Source: Paenibacillus tyrphae
GTDB taxonomy: Bacteria; Bacillota; Bacilli; Paenibacillales; NBRC-103111
Assembly (NCBI RefSeq): GCF_027925525.1
Contig: NZ_BSDJ01000021.1
Coordinates: forward strand, 50,798-114,797
Direction of reading: 5' to 3'
DNA length: 64,000 nt
Part shown: positions 1 to 8,817 of the stretch, in pieces
Position numbering within the stretch: position 1 is the first letter of the stretch
Layout of the letters: the number at the start of each line of letters is the position of its first letter
Notes under the pieces: model-generated
What the model was told of the DNA's origin: nothing
The model's database searches: none
Seen by the model: the letters and a program-made list of their open reading frames with translations, nothing else
Position numbers and translations under genes: made by a program

Positions 1-209
1 CCTTCCGGCTCTGGTTAATTTGAAGAAACGCATCCTCCGTCACCTGCAATTGGTATGTGGCTCTGGTTCTACTGATACATTGCTCAAATTTGGTAAAATG
101 TATTCATTTGGCCGATGGAACCGAATAAACGTTCTCTTGCCGCGAACTTCCAAAATACGGTACACTAAGTTCTAGTGGTTCGAATGATCGAATGGTCCGT
201 CGAGCCATC
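1..209. other. Left edge, no supported gene
   Basis: No gene can be supported here. One minus-strand frame stays open from about position 100 to the left edge but has no start codon with a convincing ribosome binding site, so a gene end or start lying mostly outside the window is possible but unproven. The plus-strand ORF beginning at 175 is antisense to the small Cys-rich gene and to bioC and is not credible. Confidence 0.4.
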
Positions 210-248
210 AAAAAAAGGCCTGTGGGAAAGCATCCCCGGCCTTTTTTT
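210..248 (-). terminator. Intrinsic terminator of the bio operon tail
   Basis: AAAAAGGCC pairs with GGCCTTTTT around an inner GGGA/TCCC stem, and on the minus strand the hairpin is followed by a T-run. It lies just downstream of the Cys-rich gene at 271 and would end the transcript that comes through bioC. Confidence 0.85.
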
Positions 249-270
249 CGTTATTATATGTCCAGCAGTT

Positions 271-651
271 CTATGCCTTGACCGACAGCTTCCGCAGCAG
301 AACCTCTCCTTCAGTCTTGAACGTTTGATTCGCCTCCAGAAACGCCTCGACTTCGTTCAGCTTCGCAGGCCGGTACCCCGGTCCATTGCATCCGCAGGAA
401 TGATAGCTGAAGCCGTGAGCATAGAGGATCTCGACTTTTTTCCACTGCCTAGTATCCTTCTGCTTTGGCGCTTGAAAGTCGTGTCCCATATTATTCATGA
501 CTTCCCCGCATTGTGGACATTTGTATTGTCTGTTCGCCACTTCGATTTTGCTCAGTTCATAATCGGACGTCTGCTTGAACACTTTGCGGCACGAAAAGCA
601 AGCGTAAATATTTTTGTACGGGCCATACATTGCATAGCGGCACATCGCCAT
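271..651 (-). CDS. Small Cys-rich putative zinc-ribbon protein
   Basis: A 126-residue protein of unknown function. It shows two CxxC pairs (C18/C21 and the CPQC at C45/C48), which would suit a zinc ribbon, followed by a conserved-looking YHSCGCNGPGYRP segment near residue 87. There is no signal peptide or membrane segment. The start is supported by GGAGGTGAG directly before the ATG. It lies 49 bp after bioC on the same strand with no terminator between, so it is probably the last gene of the biotin transcript, although nothing links it to biotin chemistry. I do not recognise the family with certainty; the metal-binding role is inferred from the cysteines. Confidence 0.8.
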   Translation of the reverse strand: MAMCRYAMYGPYKNIYACFSCRKVFKQTSDYELSKIEVANRQYKCPQCGEVMNNMGHDFQAPKQKDTRQWKKVEILYAHGFSYHSCGCNGPGYRPAKLNEVEAFLEANQTFKTEGEVLLRKLSVKA

Positions 652-700
652 CTCACCTCCAGTAACTTCGTTTCCATTTTACCGTTTCCAGGAAACTTTG

Positions 701-1561
701 TCATGAGGGAACTTCCGCTTGGAGAAAAAGAAGCTCGTACGTGGCTGCAATCCCTTCCGGGGCCGGAAACCGTTTTTCGTATTCCCGAAACATACCGGCG
801 AATAAGGAGCGCCAGCCAAGACCGCGCGGAGCGTCGGCCGCCGATGCGCTGGCTCCCGTCGCTTTGACCGAGTGCAAAAATTCGCTGACGGAGGCATAGC
901 CTTCGGTCCGGATGGCGCTCTCCTCTCGAACGTCCGCAAAGCCCGCATGTTGAAGCAGGTTCCGCCACTCGCCGGCAGAAAGAAAAGGAAGGCCGTGCCG
1001 CTGCGGCTCCAGACCGCGGGAGCGGTAAACGGCGGCAAACGATTCGTGCAGCTCGCGGAACGTCTCCGGACCGAAGGTCGTGAACGCCATTAAACCGCCG
1101 GGACGCAGCAGCCGCCGCAAATGCCGCAGCGTTTCATGCGGACGGCCCAGCCATTGAAAGCAAGCGCTCGATACGATCAGATCGAACGATAACGGCTCCG
1201 CTTGGGCGGCCCACGCTTCGGCATCCGCCAGATGGAAGCTTACGGGGAGCCGTTGGCTCGCAGCGACCGATGACGCCTTAGTCCGGATGCGCCGTTCCGC
1301 CGCTTTCAGCATGACCGGGGCAATATCCAGCGCGGTGATGAGCGCATCGGGCCAATCGCGCAGCAAAATCTCGGTCAGCAGGCCGGTGCCGCAGCCGATT
1401 TCCAGCAGATGCGGCTGCGTTTCGCCGACTCCCTGCTTCCAGCGGGCCAGCGACCTGCCGAGCTTGTCCGCCATGACGCGTTGAACGCGTGCGTGCGCGT
1501 CGTAGGATGCCCTGGCGGAGCGGTCAAACCGGCGGCGAATCGAATGCAGCCTGTGCTCCAT
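701..1561 (-). CDS. bioC: Malonyl-ACP O-methyltransferase BioC
   Basis: Class I SAM-dependent methyltransferase of 286 residues. BioC methylates the free carboxyl of malonyl-ACP so that the fatty acid machinery can elongate it to pimeloyl-ACP methyl ester, the first step of biotin synthesis in bacteria that lack BioW. The SAM-binding motif I (LLEIGCGTG, residues 52-60) and an acidic post-II motif are visible, and the N-terminal RRRFDRSARASYDAHA segment is typical of BioC. The start has GGAGGTGGCGGC before the ATG and lies inside the end of bioH (38-nt overlap), so the two are probably translationally coupled. Position in a bioA-D-B-F-H-C operon makes the assignment firm. Confidence 0.93.
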   Translation of the reverse strand: MEHRLHSIRRRFDRSARASYDAHARVQRVMADKLGRSLARWKQGVGETQPHLLEIGCGTGLLTEILLRDWPDALITALDIAPVMLKAAERRIRTKASSVAASQRLPVSFHLADAEAWAAQAEPLSFDLIVSSACFQWLGRPHETLRHLRRLLRPGGLMAFTTFGPETFRELHESFAAVYRSRGLEPQRHGLPFLSAGEWRNLLQHAGFADVREESAIRTEGYASVSEFLHSVKATGASASAADAPRGLGWRSLFAGMFREYEKRFPAPEGIAATYELLFLQAEVPS

Positions 1562-2375
1562 GCCGCCACCTCCTTATCGCTTCGGCCATAGCTGCCTCCC
1601 GCCCAAGAAACGGGATATGCCCGCCGCCATCAACCGGCAGGATTTCCGCCCGCGGTAGCCGTTCATACAGCTCCTCCGCCGCACCGTACGGACATACTTC
1701 ATCCTCTTTGCCGTGGACAAGAAGCGTCGGACAAGCAATCTCCGGCAATGCCGATATATGATTCTCCATCCGCAGAAGCTGGATGCCGGCGAGCAGCGCC
1801 GCGGTCGTCCAGCTTCCTGCCAGGGGTAGCTGCGGGCTGTAGACGCTTTTCTTCTCCTCATCCGAAAGCAGCCGTAGACGGAATCGGGTTTCTACCGCCA
1901 GCCGGTCCTTGGCGATCGCCGCCGACATTTGCCGGAGAACGGCATCCGGCCAGCCGAGATGCGACTGTTCCTTGGAGCGGACGAATCGGGCGGTTGCGCC
2001 GAAAAGCACAAGGCCGTCCGCGAACCCCCGGGCGGCGAGCCGCAGCGCAAGCAATCCGCCGAGGGACCAGCCGGCGATCAGGAGCTTTCTGCTTCTGCCG
2101 GAGGAGGCAAGGTTCGGATGGGCGCCGTTTGTCCCGTTGAACCAAGCGGCGGCAGCCGCTTCAGCCAGGGCCATCATCTGCTCCGGCGTTTCGGCGCAGA
2201 TGAATTGTACCGGGACATGAATGAATTCCGGGAGATGCGATTGAAGCTCCGCAAATACCGTTTCCGGCATGCTCCATCCGGTCAGCCATAAGATAACGGC
2301 GCAGCGCTGTCCTGCCGTTGTATGCGTTATGGCGGATGCCGTTCGATTTGCGAAGATGTGAATCGGGTCCGTCAT
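1524..2375 (-). CDS. bioH: Pimeloyl-ACP methyl ester carboxylesterase (BioH type)
   Basis: An alpha/beta hydrolase of 283 residues that should cleave the methyl ester from pimeloyl-ACP methyl ester, ending chain elongation and releasing pimeloyl-ACP for BioF. The nucleophile elbow reads GWSLGG (Ser104), the same hexapeptide as in Escherichia coli BioH, with probable triad partners Asp225 (HGKEDE) and His253 (GGGHIPFL). The ATG overlaps the bioF stop by 4 nt and is preceded by GGGGGTG. Its place between bioF and bioC supports BioH rather than a general esterase, but gatekeeper esterases in biotin operons are diverse (BioG, BioK, BioJ, BioV and others), so the exact subfamily is less sure than the role. 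Confidence 0.85.
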   Translation of the reverse strand: MTDPIHIFANRTASAITHTTAGQRCAVILWLTGWSMPETVFAELQSHLPEFIHVPVQFICAETPEQMMALAEAAAAAWFNGTNGAHPNLASSGRSRKLLIAGWSLGGLLALRLAARGFADGLVLFGATARFVRSKEQSHLGWPDAVLRQMSAAIAKDRLAVETRFRLRLLSDEEKKSVYSPQLPLAGSWTTAALLAGIQLLRMENHISALPEIACPTLLVHGKEDEVCPYGAAEELYERLPRAEILPVDGGGHIPFLGREAAMAEAIRRWRHGAQAAFDSPPV

Positions 2376-3550
2376 CGCGCAAGCACCCCCAACCGCAAAG
2401 CGACCCGTTCGATGCGGCTGGCAGCATCGGCCAGGTCGTCCGGGGTATGCGCAGCCGATAAGGAAAAGCGGATGCGCGCCGTTCCATCGGGGACCGTCGG
2501 GGGACGGATGGCAACGGCGGCGATGCCTTCCGCTTCCAGCGCAGAGCTGAAACGCAGGGCAGTCGCGTTGTCCCCGACGACAACCGGGACGATCGGCGAA
2601 TCTCCGGTCCCGACTTGAAAACCTGCCTTGCGTAGTGAGGAACGGAACTGCCGACTGGACGCGGCTAGCCGTTCGCGCCGCCGGCGTTCCGTTTGCACCA
2701 GCTTCAGAGCTTCCGCAATCCCGGCTATGACGGACGGGGGCAGCGCCGTCGAGTAGATGACCGGCCTCGCCTTATTGACCAACCAGCGGATGAGCACACG
2801 GCTGCCCGAAACGTAGGCTCCGTATACGCCGAACGCTTTGCTGAAGGTTCCCACGTGCACGTCCACGCCGCTTTGCAGCCCCAGCACATGACACAGCCCT
2901 TCGCCGCGCTCTCCATAAACGCCTCCGCTGTGAGCTTCGTCGACCATGAGGATGGCTCCGTACTCCTGCTTCAGTGCAACAAGCTCGGCTAACGGCGCCT
3001 GGTCGCCATCCATCGAAAAGACCGCGTCCGTGACGATCAGCTTGCGTCCTGCATCGCGGTGCTTGTGCAATAACCGGCGCAAATGCTCCATGTCGTTGTG
3101 GCGGTACCGGACGTGCTCGGCGCGGCTTAGCCCGATGCCGTCCACGATGCTCGCGTGATTCAGCCGGTCGCTGAACACGACATCTCCGCGGCCTGCAAGC
3201 GCCTGTATGACGCCAAGGTTCGCCATGTAGCCGTTGGCAAAAACAAGCGCAGCCTCGCTCTGCTGCCAGGCGGCGAGAGCATCTTCCAGACGGCTATAGG
3301 GAGGCCGATTGCCGGTGACCAGACGCGACGCGCCGGAACCGGCACCCTCGGCGAGAAGTGCTTGTATCATGGCGTCAACAATAGCCGGATGTCGGGCCAG
3401 ACCGAGGTAATCGTTGGACGACAGGTCAAGCAGCGTATTTTGTCCGCGCAGCACGTAACCTTGTCGGCCGGATGCCGTGGCGCTGATCTGCAGCGAACGG
3501 TTCAGCGACCGATCTTCCAGCTTCTGAAGCTCGTCTTCGATCCATTTCAT
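2372..3550 (-). CDS. bioF: 8-amino-7-oxononanoate synthase BioF
   Basis: PLP-dependent alpha-oxoamine synthase of 392 residues, the usual length. It condenses pimeloyl-ACP (or pimeloyl-CoA) with L-alanine, with loss of CO2, to give 8-amino-7-oxononanoate. The PLP lysine is Lys238 in TFSKAFGVYGAY; the DEAHS motif (Asp204) and the SSNDYLGLA N-terminal signature are present. The start is preceded by AAGGCGGTGACGGT. It sits 12 nt after bioB and overlaps bioH by 4 nt, as expected for one transcript. Confidence 0.96.
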   Translation of the reverse strand: MKWIEDELQKLEDRSLNRSLQISATASGRQGYVLRGQNTLLDLSSNDYLGLARHPAIVDAMIQALLAEGAGSGASRLVTGNRPPYSRLEDALAAWQQSEAALVFANGYMANLGVIQALAGRGDVVFSDRLNHASIVDGIGLSRAEHVRYRHNDMEHLRRLLHKHRDAGRKLIVTDAVFSMDGDQAPLAELVALKQEYGAILMVDEAHSGGVYGERGEGLCHVLGLQSGVDVHVGTFSKAFGVYGAYVSGSRVLIRWLVNKARPVIYSTALPPSVIAGIAEALKLVQTERRRRERLAASSRQFRSSLRKAGFQVGTGDSPIVPVVVGDNATALRFSSALEAEGIAAVAIRPPTVPDGTARIRFSLSAAHTPDDLADAASRIERVALRLGVLAR

Positions 3551-3562
3551 ACCGTCACCGCC

Positions 3563-4594
3563 TTAAAGCGCACATTGTTCAATCTCGAAGCCCAAATCCT
3601 CGATCATTTGATAATCGGCCGCAGCGTCCTGCCCTTTCGTCGTCAAATAATCGCCGACGAACAGCGAATTGGCGGCGTACAAGCCAAGCGGCTGAAGCGT
3701 CCGGAGATTGACCTCGCGCCCGCCCGCCACGCGGATTTCCTTCGACGGGCAGATCAACCGGAACAGCGCCAGCACCTTGAGCGCCTTCATCGCGGGAGTA
3801 CGGCCCGCTTGTTCCAGCGGAGTCCCCGGAATGGCGTTCAAGAAGTTGATCGGAATCGAGTCGGCCTCCAGCTCCCGAAGCGCGTAAGCCATCTCCACGA
3901 TTTCGCGGTTCGTCTCGCCCATGCCGATAATAACGCCGGAGCAAGGGGACAAGCCGTAGCGTTTCACCTTTTCCACGCTCTCGACCCGTTGATCGTAGGT
4001 ATGGGTTGTCGTGATGGAAGGGTAGTTCGCCCTGCTCGTGTTCAAGTTATGATTGTAGCGGTGTACGCCCGCTTCCGCGAGGCGTTCGGCTTGATCATCC
4101 TTCAGAAGGCCGAGGCACGCGCAAATTTTGAGCGGCATTGTCGCGCGGATTTCCTTGACCGCTTCGATGACCTGATCCAATTCTTTGTCCGTCGGGCCTT
4201 TGCCGGACGCGACGATGCAATAGGTTCCCGCTTGACGGGCCATCGCTTCGCGCGCGCCGGCCAGCAGCGTGGCTTTTTCCAACAGCGGATACTTGGCGAT
4301 TGGCGCGGAGGATACGACGGATTGGGCGCAATAGCCGCAGTCCTCGGGGCAAAGGCCGCTTTTGGCGTTAATAATCATGTTCAGCTTGACTTTCTTGCCG
4401 TAAAAATGTTTGCGTACCCGAAAAACGGCCTGCAGCAGCGGCAGCACTTCGTCGTCATCAGCCTCCAGCACGGCGAGCCCTTCTTCGACGGACAAACGTT
4501 CTCCATCCAGCGCCTTTTGAGCCAACGCCTGCCAGTCCGCCGCCGTTTCGGATATTTCAGGTATTCCAGACATTTCGGTTGCCTTCATCCTCAT
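3563..4594 (-). CDS. bioB: Biotin synthase BioB
   Basis: Radical SAM enzyme of 343 residues that inserts sulfur into dethiobiotin to form biotin. The SAM [4Fe-4S] cluster motif CxxxCxxC is C82-C86-C89 (CPEDCGYC). Downstream YNHNLNTS and the RVAGGREVNL segment, which contains the Arg that ligates the auxiliary [2Fe-2S] cluster, are intact. The ATG follows AGGAGGAGAGGGAA. It lies 12 nt after bioD. Nothing is unusual about it. Confidence 0.97.
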   Translation of the reverse strand: MRMKATEMSGIPEISETAADWQALAQKALDGERLSVEEGLAVLEADDDEVLPLLQAVFRVRKHFYGKKVKLNMIINAKSGLCPEDCGYCAQSVVSSAPIAKYPLLEKATLLAGAREAMARQAGTYCIVASGKGPTDKELDQVIEAVKEIRATMPLKICACLGLLKDDQAERLAEAGVHRYNHNLNTSRANYPSITTTHTYDQRVESVEKVKRYGLSPCSGVIIGMGETNREIVEMAYALRELEADSIPINFLNAIPGTPLEQAGRTPAMKALKVLALFRLICPSKEIRVAGGREVNLRTLQPLGLYAANSLFVGDYLTTKGQDAAADYQMIEDLGFEIEQCAL

Positions 4595-4606
4595 TTCCCT
4601 CTCCTC

Positions 4607-5386
4607 CTACGAATTTATTTCATTTTCCAATAGTTGTCGGACTGGCGAAATGTCGATATGCTGCTTCACAGCTTGCACGAGTCTCTCCATCGTAGCTTCG
4701 CCGCTTACCCACGGGAACCGTCCCAGCACGCGGAGACCGCCATAGCGCTCAATCAGCTCCGCATTCGCAGCGGTGCTCGGATCGTTGCGCGATGTCGCGT
4801 GATCGACCTCGTTCATCACGACGCCCGCGACGGGAATTCCCCACTGCCGCAGCAGCCCTGCGGTTAACAACGTATGGTTGACCGTGCCGAGGCCGCAGCG
4901 GGCGACGATCAGCGCCGGAACGCCAAGCTCGGCGATGAGGTCCACCACGAGGGCGTCGGAGGTTAACGGCACGGCAGCGCCCCCTGCCCCTTCGATCAGC
5001 AGCGCGTCGTACCGTTCGGCCAACGGTTCCCCTGCCGCCAGAAGCCCGGCCATCGTCAAGCTTACACCGGCTTGCATGGCGGCAAGTGCCGGAGCCAGCG
5101 GCGCTGCGAACGTAAACGGCGCGACCTGTTCCGGCCGCTCAACGATACCCGTCCCGCGCAGCAGCCGTTCGGCATCGGTGATTCCTTTGCCAAGAAGCCC
5201 CCCGCTCTGGACCGGCTTCCAGACGCCGACGTTCCGCCCTTCGCTGCGAAGCGCGGCGGCGATGGCCGCCGTCATCACCGTCTTGCCGACGTCGGTATCC
5301 GTACCCGTGACGAATAATCCGCGCCACCGCTTCCGGCCCGGCAGCTTCTCGTCGCCGTGCGCAGACGATACGTGCGCCCCCGTCAC
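4607..5386 (-). CDS. bioD: Dethiobiotin synthetase BioD
   Basis: P-loop ATPase of 259 residues that closes the ureido ring of dethiobiotin from 7,8-diaminopelargonate, CO2 and ATP. The P-loop GTDTDVGKT is at residues 28-36, and the EGAGG segment and the later VMNEVDH region are typical of BioD. The first 20 residues are a hydrophilic extension compared with shorter homologues. The start overlaps the bioA stop by 4 nt, which argues for translational coupling. Confidence 0.95.
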   Translation of the reverse strand: MTGAHVSSAHGDEKLPGRKRWRGLFVTGTDTDVGKTVMTAAIAAALRSEGRNVGVWKPVQSGGLLGKGITDAERLLRGTGIVERPEQVAPFTFAAPLAPALAAMQAGVSLTMAGLLAAGEPLAERYDALLIEGAGGAAVPLTSDALVVDLIAELGVPALIVARCGLGTVNHTLLTAGLLRQWGIPVAGVVMNEVDHATSRNDPSTAANAELIERYGGLRVLGRFPWVSGEATMERLVQAVKQHIDISPVRQLLENEINS

Positions 5387-6750
5387 GTTCCCCAGCCTTC
5401 CTCGGTGACGTCGTAGATCGCAGCCGCTAAAATGTCCGTCATTGCATCGAGCTCCGTTTCCGTACTGGCGAGAGGCGGGATCAAAACGATCACGTTGCCG
5501 AGCGGGCGGGTCAGCATGCCGAGCTCTCGCGCCCGCATGCTGACGCGGACACCGATGCGGTCCATCCAGGCATAAGGCTCGCGGGACTTTTTATCCCGGA
5601 CAAGCTCAATCCCGATCATCAGGCCTTGCTGCCGGATTTCGCCGACATGCGGCCAATCGGCTAGCAGAGCCAATTTCTTCGCCGCAAATGCGGCCTTTGC
5701 ATTTACCGTATGTATCATCTTCCGTTCCTCGAGAAGCCGGAGGCTGGCCAGCGCGACAGCGCAGCCAAGCGGATTGCCCGTATAGGAGTGACCGTGAAAA
5801 AATGTTTTTTGCTCCGCGTAATCCGCATAAAAAGCTGCATAAATCTCATCGGTTGCCAGCGTTGCCGCCAGCGGCAGATAGCCGCCGGTTAACCCTTTGC
5901 CGACGACCATCAAGTCGGGCGATACGCCCTCCAAATCGCAGGCGAACATCGCTCCGGTGCGGCCGAAGCCTGTCGCCACCTCGTCGGCGATCAGCAGCAC
6001 GTCGTGCTTGCGGCACAGCGCGGCAATCTCGCGCAAGCATCCTTGCGGCATGACGATGATGCCGCTCGCTCCTTGCACGACAGGCTCCACAAGTAGCGCC
6101 GCAATCTCGTCCGCCCGCGACTCCAGCAGCTCCCGCAGCGCGGACAGCGTTGCTTCCATCGCCGCGGAAGCTCCGCCCGCAGTGCGGTAAGCGTAAGGAT
6201 AAGGTATGACGTAAGAGGAAAACAGCAGCGGCCGGAAGACATCGTGGTATAGCGGAATCGCACCGACGCTAACGGCGCCGATCGTATCCCCGTGGTAAGC
6301 CTGGTTCATCGTAATAAATTTCGTTTTGCGGCCGATGCCCCGGTTGTGCCAGTACTGGAACGCCATCTTGAGCGCAATCTCCACGCCGGTCGCGCCGGCA
6401 TCGGAATAAAACACCTTCGTCAGCCGCTCCGGAGCGATACGCACCAGGTTCGCAGCCAGCTCGATCGCCGGCACATTGGCCATGCCGAGCAGAGTCGAGT
6501 GAGCGACTTTCGCCAGTTGGGACGCTACCGCTTCGTTCAACTCGGGAACGTTGTGTCCGTGCACGTTGAGCCAGACCGACGAAAACCCGTCATAGTAAGC
6601 GCGTCCCCGAACATCGTAAAGCAAGACGCCTTCGCCCCGTTCAATGATGAGAGGCTCGCTTTGAACATAGTCCTTCATCTGTGTAAACGGATGCCATAAG
6701 TACGCCTTATTCCAAGCTGCCAGCTCTTCGCAGGTTGTGGCCGTTTCCAT
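5383..6750 (-). CDS. bioA: Adenosylmethionine-8-amino-7-oxononanoate aminotransferase BioA
   Basis: Class III PLP aminotransferase of 455 residues, first gene of the operon. It converts 8-amino-7-oxononanoate to 7,8-diaminopelargonate with SAM as the usual amino donor. The N-terminal WHPFTQM motif is characteristic of BioA; the PLP lysine is Lys285 (VGKGLTGGYLPLA) and Asp256 sits in the ADEVATGFGRTG segment. The ATG follows AGGGGCGGTGATCAGGG. The BirA operator lies about 30 bp upstream, so transcription of the whole operon should fall when biotin is sufficient. A Lys-using BioK variant cannot be excluded from sequence alone. Confidence 0.95.
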   Translation of the reverse strand: METATTCEELAAWNKAYLWHPFTQMKDYVQSEPLIIERGEGVLLYDVRGRAYYDGFSSVWLNVHGHNVPELNEAVASQLAKVAHSTLLGMANVPAIELAANLVRIAPERLTKVFYSDAGATGVEIALKMAFQYWHNRGIGRKTKFITMNQAYHGDTIGAVSVGAIPLYHDVFRPLLFSSYVIPYPYAYRTAGGASAAMEATLSALRELLESRADEIAALLVEPVVQGASGIIVMPQGCLREIAALCRKHDVLLIADEVATGFGRTGAMFACDLEGVSPDLMVVGKGLTGGYLPLAATLATDEIYAAFYADYAEQKTFFHGHSYTGNPLGCAVALASLRLLEERKMIHTVNAKAAFAAKKLALLADWPHVGEIRQQGLMIGIELVRDKKSREPYAWMDRIGVRVSMRARELGMLTRPLGNVIVLIPPLASTETELDAMTDILAAAIYDVTEEGWGT

Positions 6751-6778
6751 CCCTGATCACCGCCCCTATCGCATTTTA

Positions 6779-6812
6779 TTGTTAACCAATTATAATTATA
6801 AAAGGTTAACAA
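6779..6812 (-). promoter_or_regulatory. BirA (biotin repressor) operator and bio promoter
   Basis: TTGTTAACC and GGTTAACAA form a perfect 9-bp inverted repeat with a 16-nt spacer, matching the known BirA box of Gram-positive bacteria. The spacer contains overlapping TATAAT sequences read toward bioA, so bound BirA-biotinyl-AMP would cover the -10 element. No birA gene is in the window. Confidence 0.93.
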
Positions 6813-6888
6813 TTCGATCCTATTCTAGCAAACCGATTCCCTCATGTAAAGCGAGAGACTCGCGCCTAATGTAGTCCCGGCAAAAGAA

Positions 6889-6921
6889 AAGACCTATGGA
6901 AGGTATTCTTCCATAGGTCTT
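6889..6921 (-). terminator. Intrinsic terminator of the permease gene
   Basis: AAGACCTATGGAA and TTCCATAGGTCTT form a 13-bp perfect stem with a short loop; on the minus strand it is followed by a T-rich run (TTTTCTTTT). It lies 25 bp after the permease stop codon. Confidence 0.9.
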
Positions 6922-6945
6922 ACGGGGCTTCTTAGCCAAGCCCTT

Positions 6946-8361
6946 TTATAAGCTTTTCCCCGTCTGCTCTTGCTTCGGGTGTTTGTGCCGATAAAACAAA
7001 TAGTGAACCAAATAACAAATGATCGTAAACGGGATTCCGTAGTAAAGAGCGATTTTCTGCTCCTGGTCGAAGGCTAGCCCAACCAGCGCAACGATACATA
7101 GGACGATCGCGAAAATAGGCACAAAAGGAAACAGCCGGACCCTGTATTTCAGATCGTGAACACTGTTCCCTTCGGCAATAAAACGGCGGCGGAACACATA
7201 TTGCGATAAGGCAACCCCCATCCAAACCATAATTCCGGCGAATCCGGATATCCCGGTCAGCCACAAAAATACGGTATCCGGAGCCACAACGCTTGAAATC
7301 AAGGCGAGCGACGCAATAACGGCGCTGACGATAAGCGCCCGAAAAGGCACGCCTTGAGGGGTCAGCTTGCTTAAGTAAGGACTGGCCATATTGCTTTTGG
7401 AGAGCGCCCACAGCATACGCGAGGACGCATACAGCCCGGAGTTGCTCGCCGAGAGCAGAGCCGTCAAAATAACAAAATTCATAATATCGGCGGCAAAAGG
7501 AATGCCCATTTTATCGAAAACAAGCACAAACGGACTGTCTGTCAGACCAGCCTCCTGCCACGGAATCAACGAACCGAGAACAAAGACCGACGCCACGAAT
7601 AAAAATAAAATTCTCCAAATCGTATTTCTCGTCGCCCTCGGAACCGATTCTTCGGGATTTTCGCTCTCCCCTGCAGCAATGCCGATAAGCTCCGTCCCCT
7701 GATAGCTGAAATTGACGGCGACCATCGTCATGAATACGGGAATAAATCCATTGGGAAACAACCCTCCGTCATGGGCGAAGCCCGAACGGATCGGAGCCGC
7801 ATTCAGCCCCTCGAATGGGATCAGTCCCACGATAGCGGCCAGCCCCAACAAGATGAACAGCGTGATCGTCGTCACTTTAATGCTGGAGAACCAGAACTCG
7901 GATTCGGCAAAAAGACTCGCGGAAAAGGCGTTTAACAGGAACATCAGCACGATGAACAACGAGATCCACACCCATGAGGGCACGTCCGGGAACCATCGGG
8001 TCATCAGAATCCCCGCGCCGACCCATTCCGAGCCGACGGCGACAATCCAGTTGATCCAGTATAACCAGCCGATCGTAAACCCGGTAGCCGGACCTATAAA
8101 CTTGGTGGTATAGGCCTGAAATGAACCCGTCACCGGCATCACGACCGCCAGTTCGGCTAGACACAGCATGACCAGATACATCAGAAGTCCGCCAGCCAAA
8201 TAGGCTAGGACGACACCTCCCGGCCCGGCTTGATTGATCAAATATCCCGTGCTGACAAACAAACCCGTACCGATGGCCCCGCCCAGCGAAATCATAAACA
8301 TATGCCGGCTTTTCATGGAACGCTTCAGACGGTTGTCCTTCTCCTCGATTGCATTAGCCAT
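6946..8361 (-). CDS. Amino acid permease, APC superfamily (AAT/RocE-like)
   Basis: Membrane transporter of 471 residues with about 12 hydrophobic segments. The MKSRHMFMISLGGAIGTG opening, the GSFQAYTTKFIGPA loop and the FSYQGTELIGIAAGESE motif are those of the AAT family, close to arginine/ornithine (RocE/RocC) and S-methylmethionine permeases; substrate cannot be decided from sequence. I place the start at 8361, where GTGGGG lies 9-10 nt before ATG GCT AAT; an upstream in-frame ATG at 8391 has no ribosome binding site. A cre-like site lies just upstream and a TTGACT/TATAAT promoter about 215 bp upstream, giving a long leader. It is a single-gene unit. Confidence 0.88.
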   Translation of the reverse strand: MANAIEEKDNRLKRSMKSRHMFMISLGGAIGTGLFVSTGYLINQAGPGGVVLAYLAGGLLMYLVMLCLAELAVVMPVTGSFQAYTTKFIGPATGFTIGWLYWINWIVAVGSEWVGAGILMTRWFPDVPSWVWISLFIVLMFLLNAFSASLFAESEFWFSSIKVTTITLFILLGLAAIVGLIPFEGLNAAPIRSGFAHDGGLFPNGFIPVFMTMVAVNFSYQGTELIGIAAGESENPEESVPRATRNTIWRILFLFVASVFVLGSLIPWQEAGLTDSPFVLVFDKMGIPFAADIMNFVILTALLSASNSGLYASSRMLWALSKSNMASPYLSKLTPQGVPFRALIVSAVIASLALISSVVAPDTVFLWLTGISGFAGIMVWMGVALSQYVFRRRFIAEGNSVHDLKYRVRLFPFVPIFAIVLCIVALVGLAFDQEQKIALYYGIPFTIICYLVHYLFYRHKHPKQEQTGKSL

Positions 8362-8395
8362 ATAACAATACCCCACTTCCAATAATGTCATTTTC

Positions 8396-8411
8396 TAGTA
8401 AACGCTTACAA
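8396..8411 (-). promoter_or_regulatory. cre-like site (CcpA) upstream of the permease
   Basis: On the minus strand the site reads TTGTAAGCGTTTACTA, matching the catabolite-responsive element consensus WTGNAANCGNWNNCAW at all but one position. It lies downstream of the predicted promoter, inside the leader, where a bound CcpA would act as a roadblock. This suggests carbon catabolite repression of amino acid uptake. Confidence 0.6.
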
Positions 8412-8574
8412 TTATTCTGTTAACATGGCTGTTTCCCTAGACTCCTCTCCGCAATCATCCTTTGCTAAAAATAAAAAACTTAGCATGTCCGGACATTTCT
8501 CCTTCACGCCAAGCTCTTTTCTATAGACTATAAGCTAAACAGAGCTATGAAACTGAATTTTGTAATTTTTTCCT

Positions 8575-8602
8575 ATTATACTATAATTCATCATTAAGTC
8601 AA
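8575..8602 (-). promoter_or_regulatory. Sigma-A-type promoter for the permease
   Basis: On the minus strand TTGACT (8597-8602) and TATAAT (8575-8580) are separated by 16 nt in a very AT-rich stretch. The gene-free interval 8412-8757 holds this promoter, a 12-bp palindrome ATGTCCGGACAT and a short possible leader ORF; no other gene is seen there. Confidence 0.65.
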
Positions 8603-8757
8603 TAATTTGTATATCCCAAACGCCGCTTCGGCTTGTTTTTAGTCGTGAAGTCATGCATTATTGTACATTCGACAACATTCGCACTTTTCCTTTTTTCCAA
8701 TGTATGGACTCAGCGATTTTTGTAGGCCGGAAAATCTACTTATTGCCGATTGAAGAC

Positions 8758-8804
8758 ATGAAAAAAGAGGAAGCCTTCGGTTTCACCGAAACTCCCTCTT
8801 CCTC
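8758..8804 (-). terminator. Intrinsic terminator of the GNAT gene
   Basis: An inner stem TTCGGT/ACCGAA sits inside an outer AAGAGG/CCTCTT stem, and on the minus strand it is followed by TTTTTT. It lies 14 bp after the stop codon at 8818. Confidence 0.85.
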
Positions 8805-8817
8805 GCCTGCGGAAAAG

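Noticed and set aside
3155..4633. 492-residue plus-strand ORF
   Set aside because: Antisense to bioF/bioB, which are firm assignments; composition is Arg/Gln/His-rich as in GC-rich shadows.
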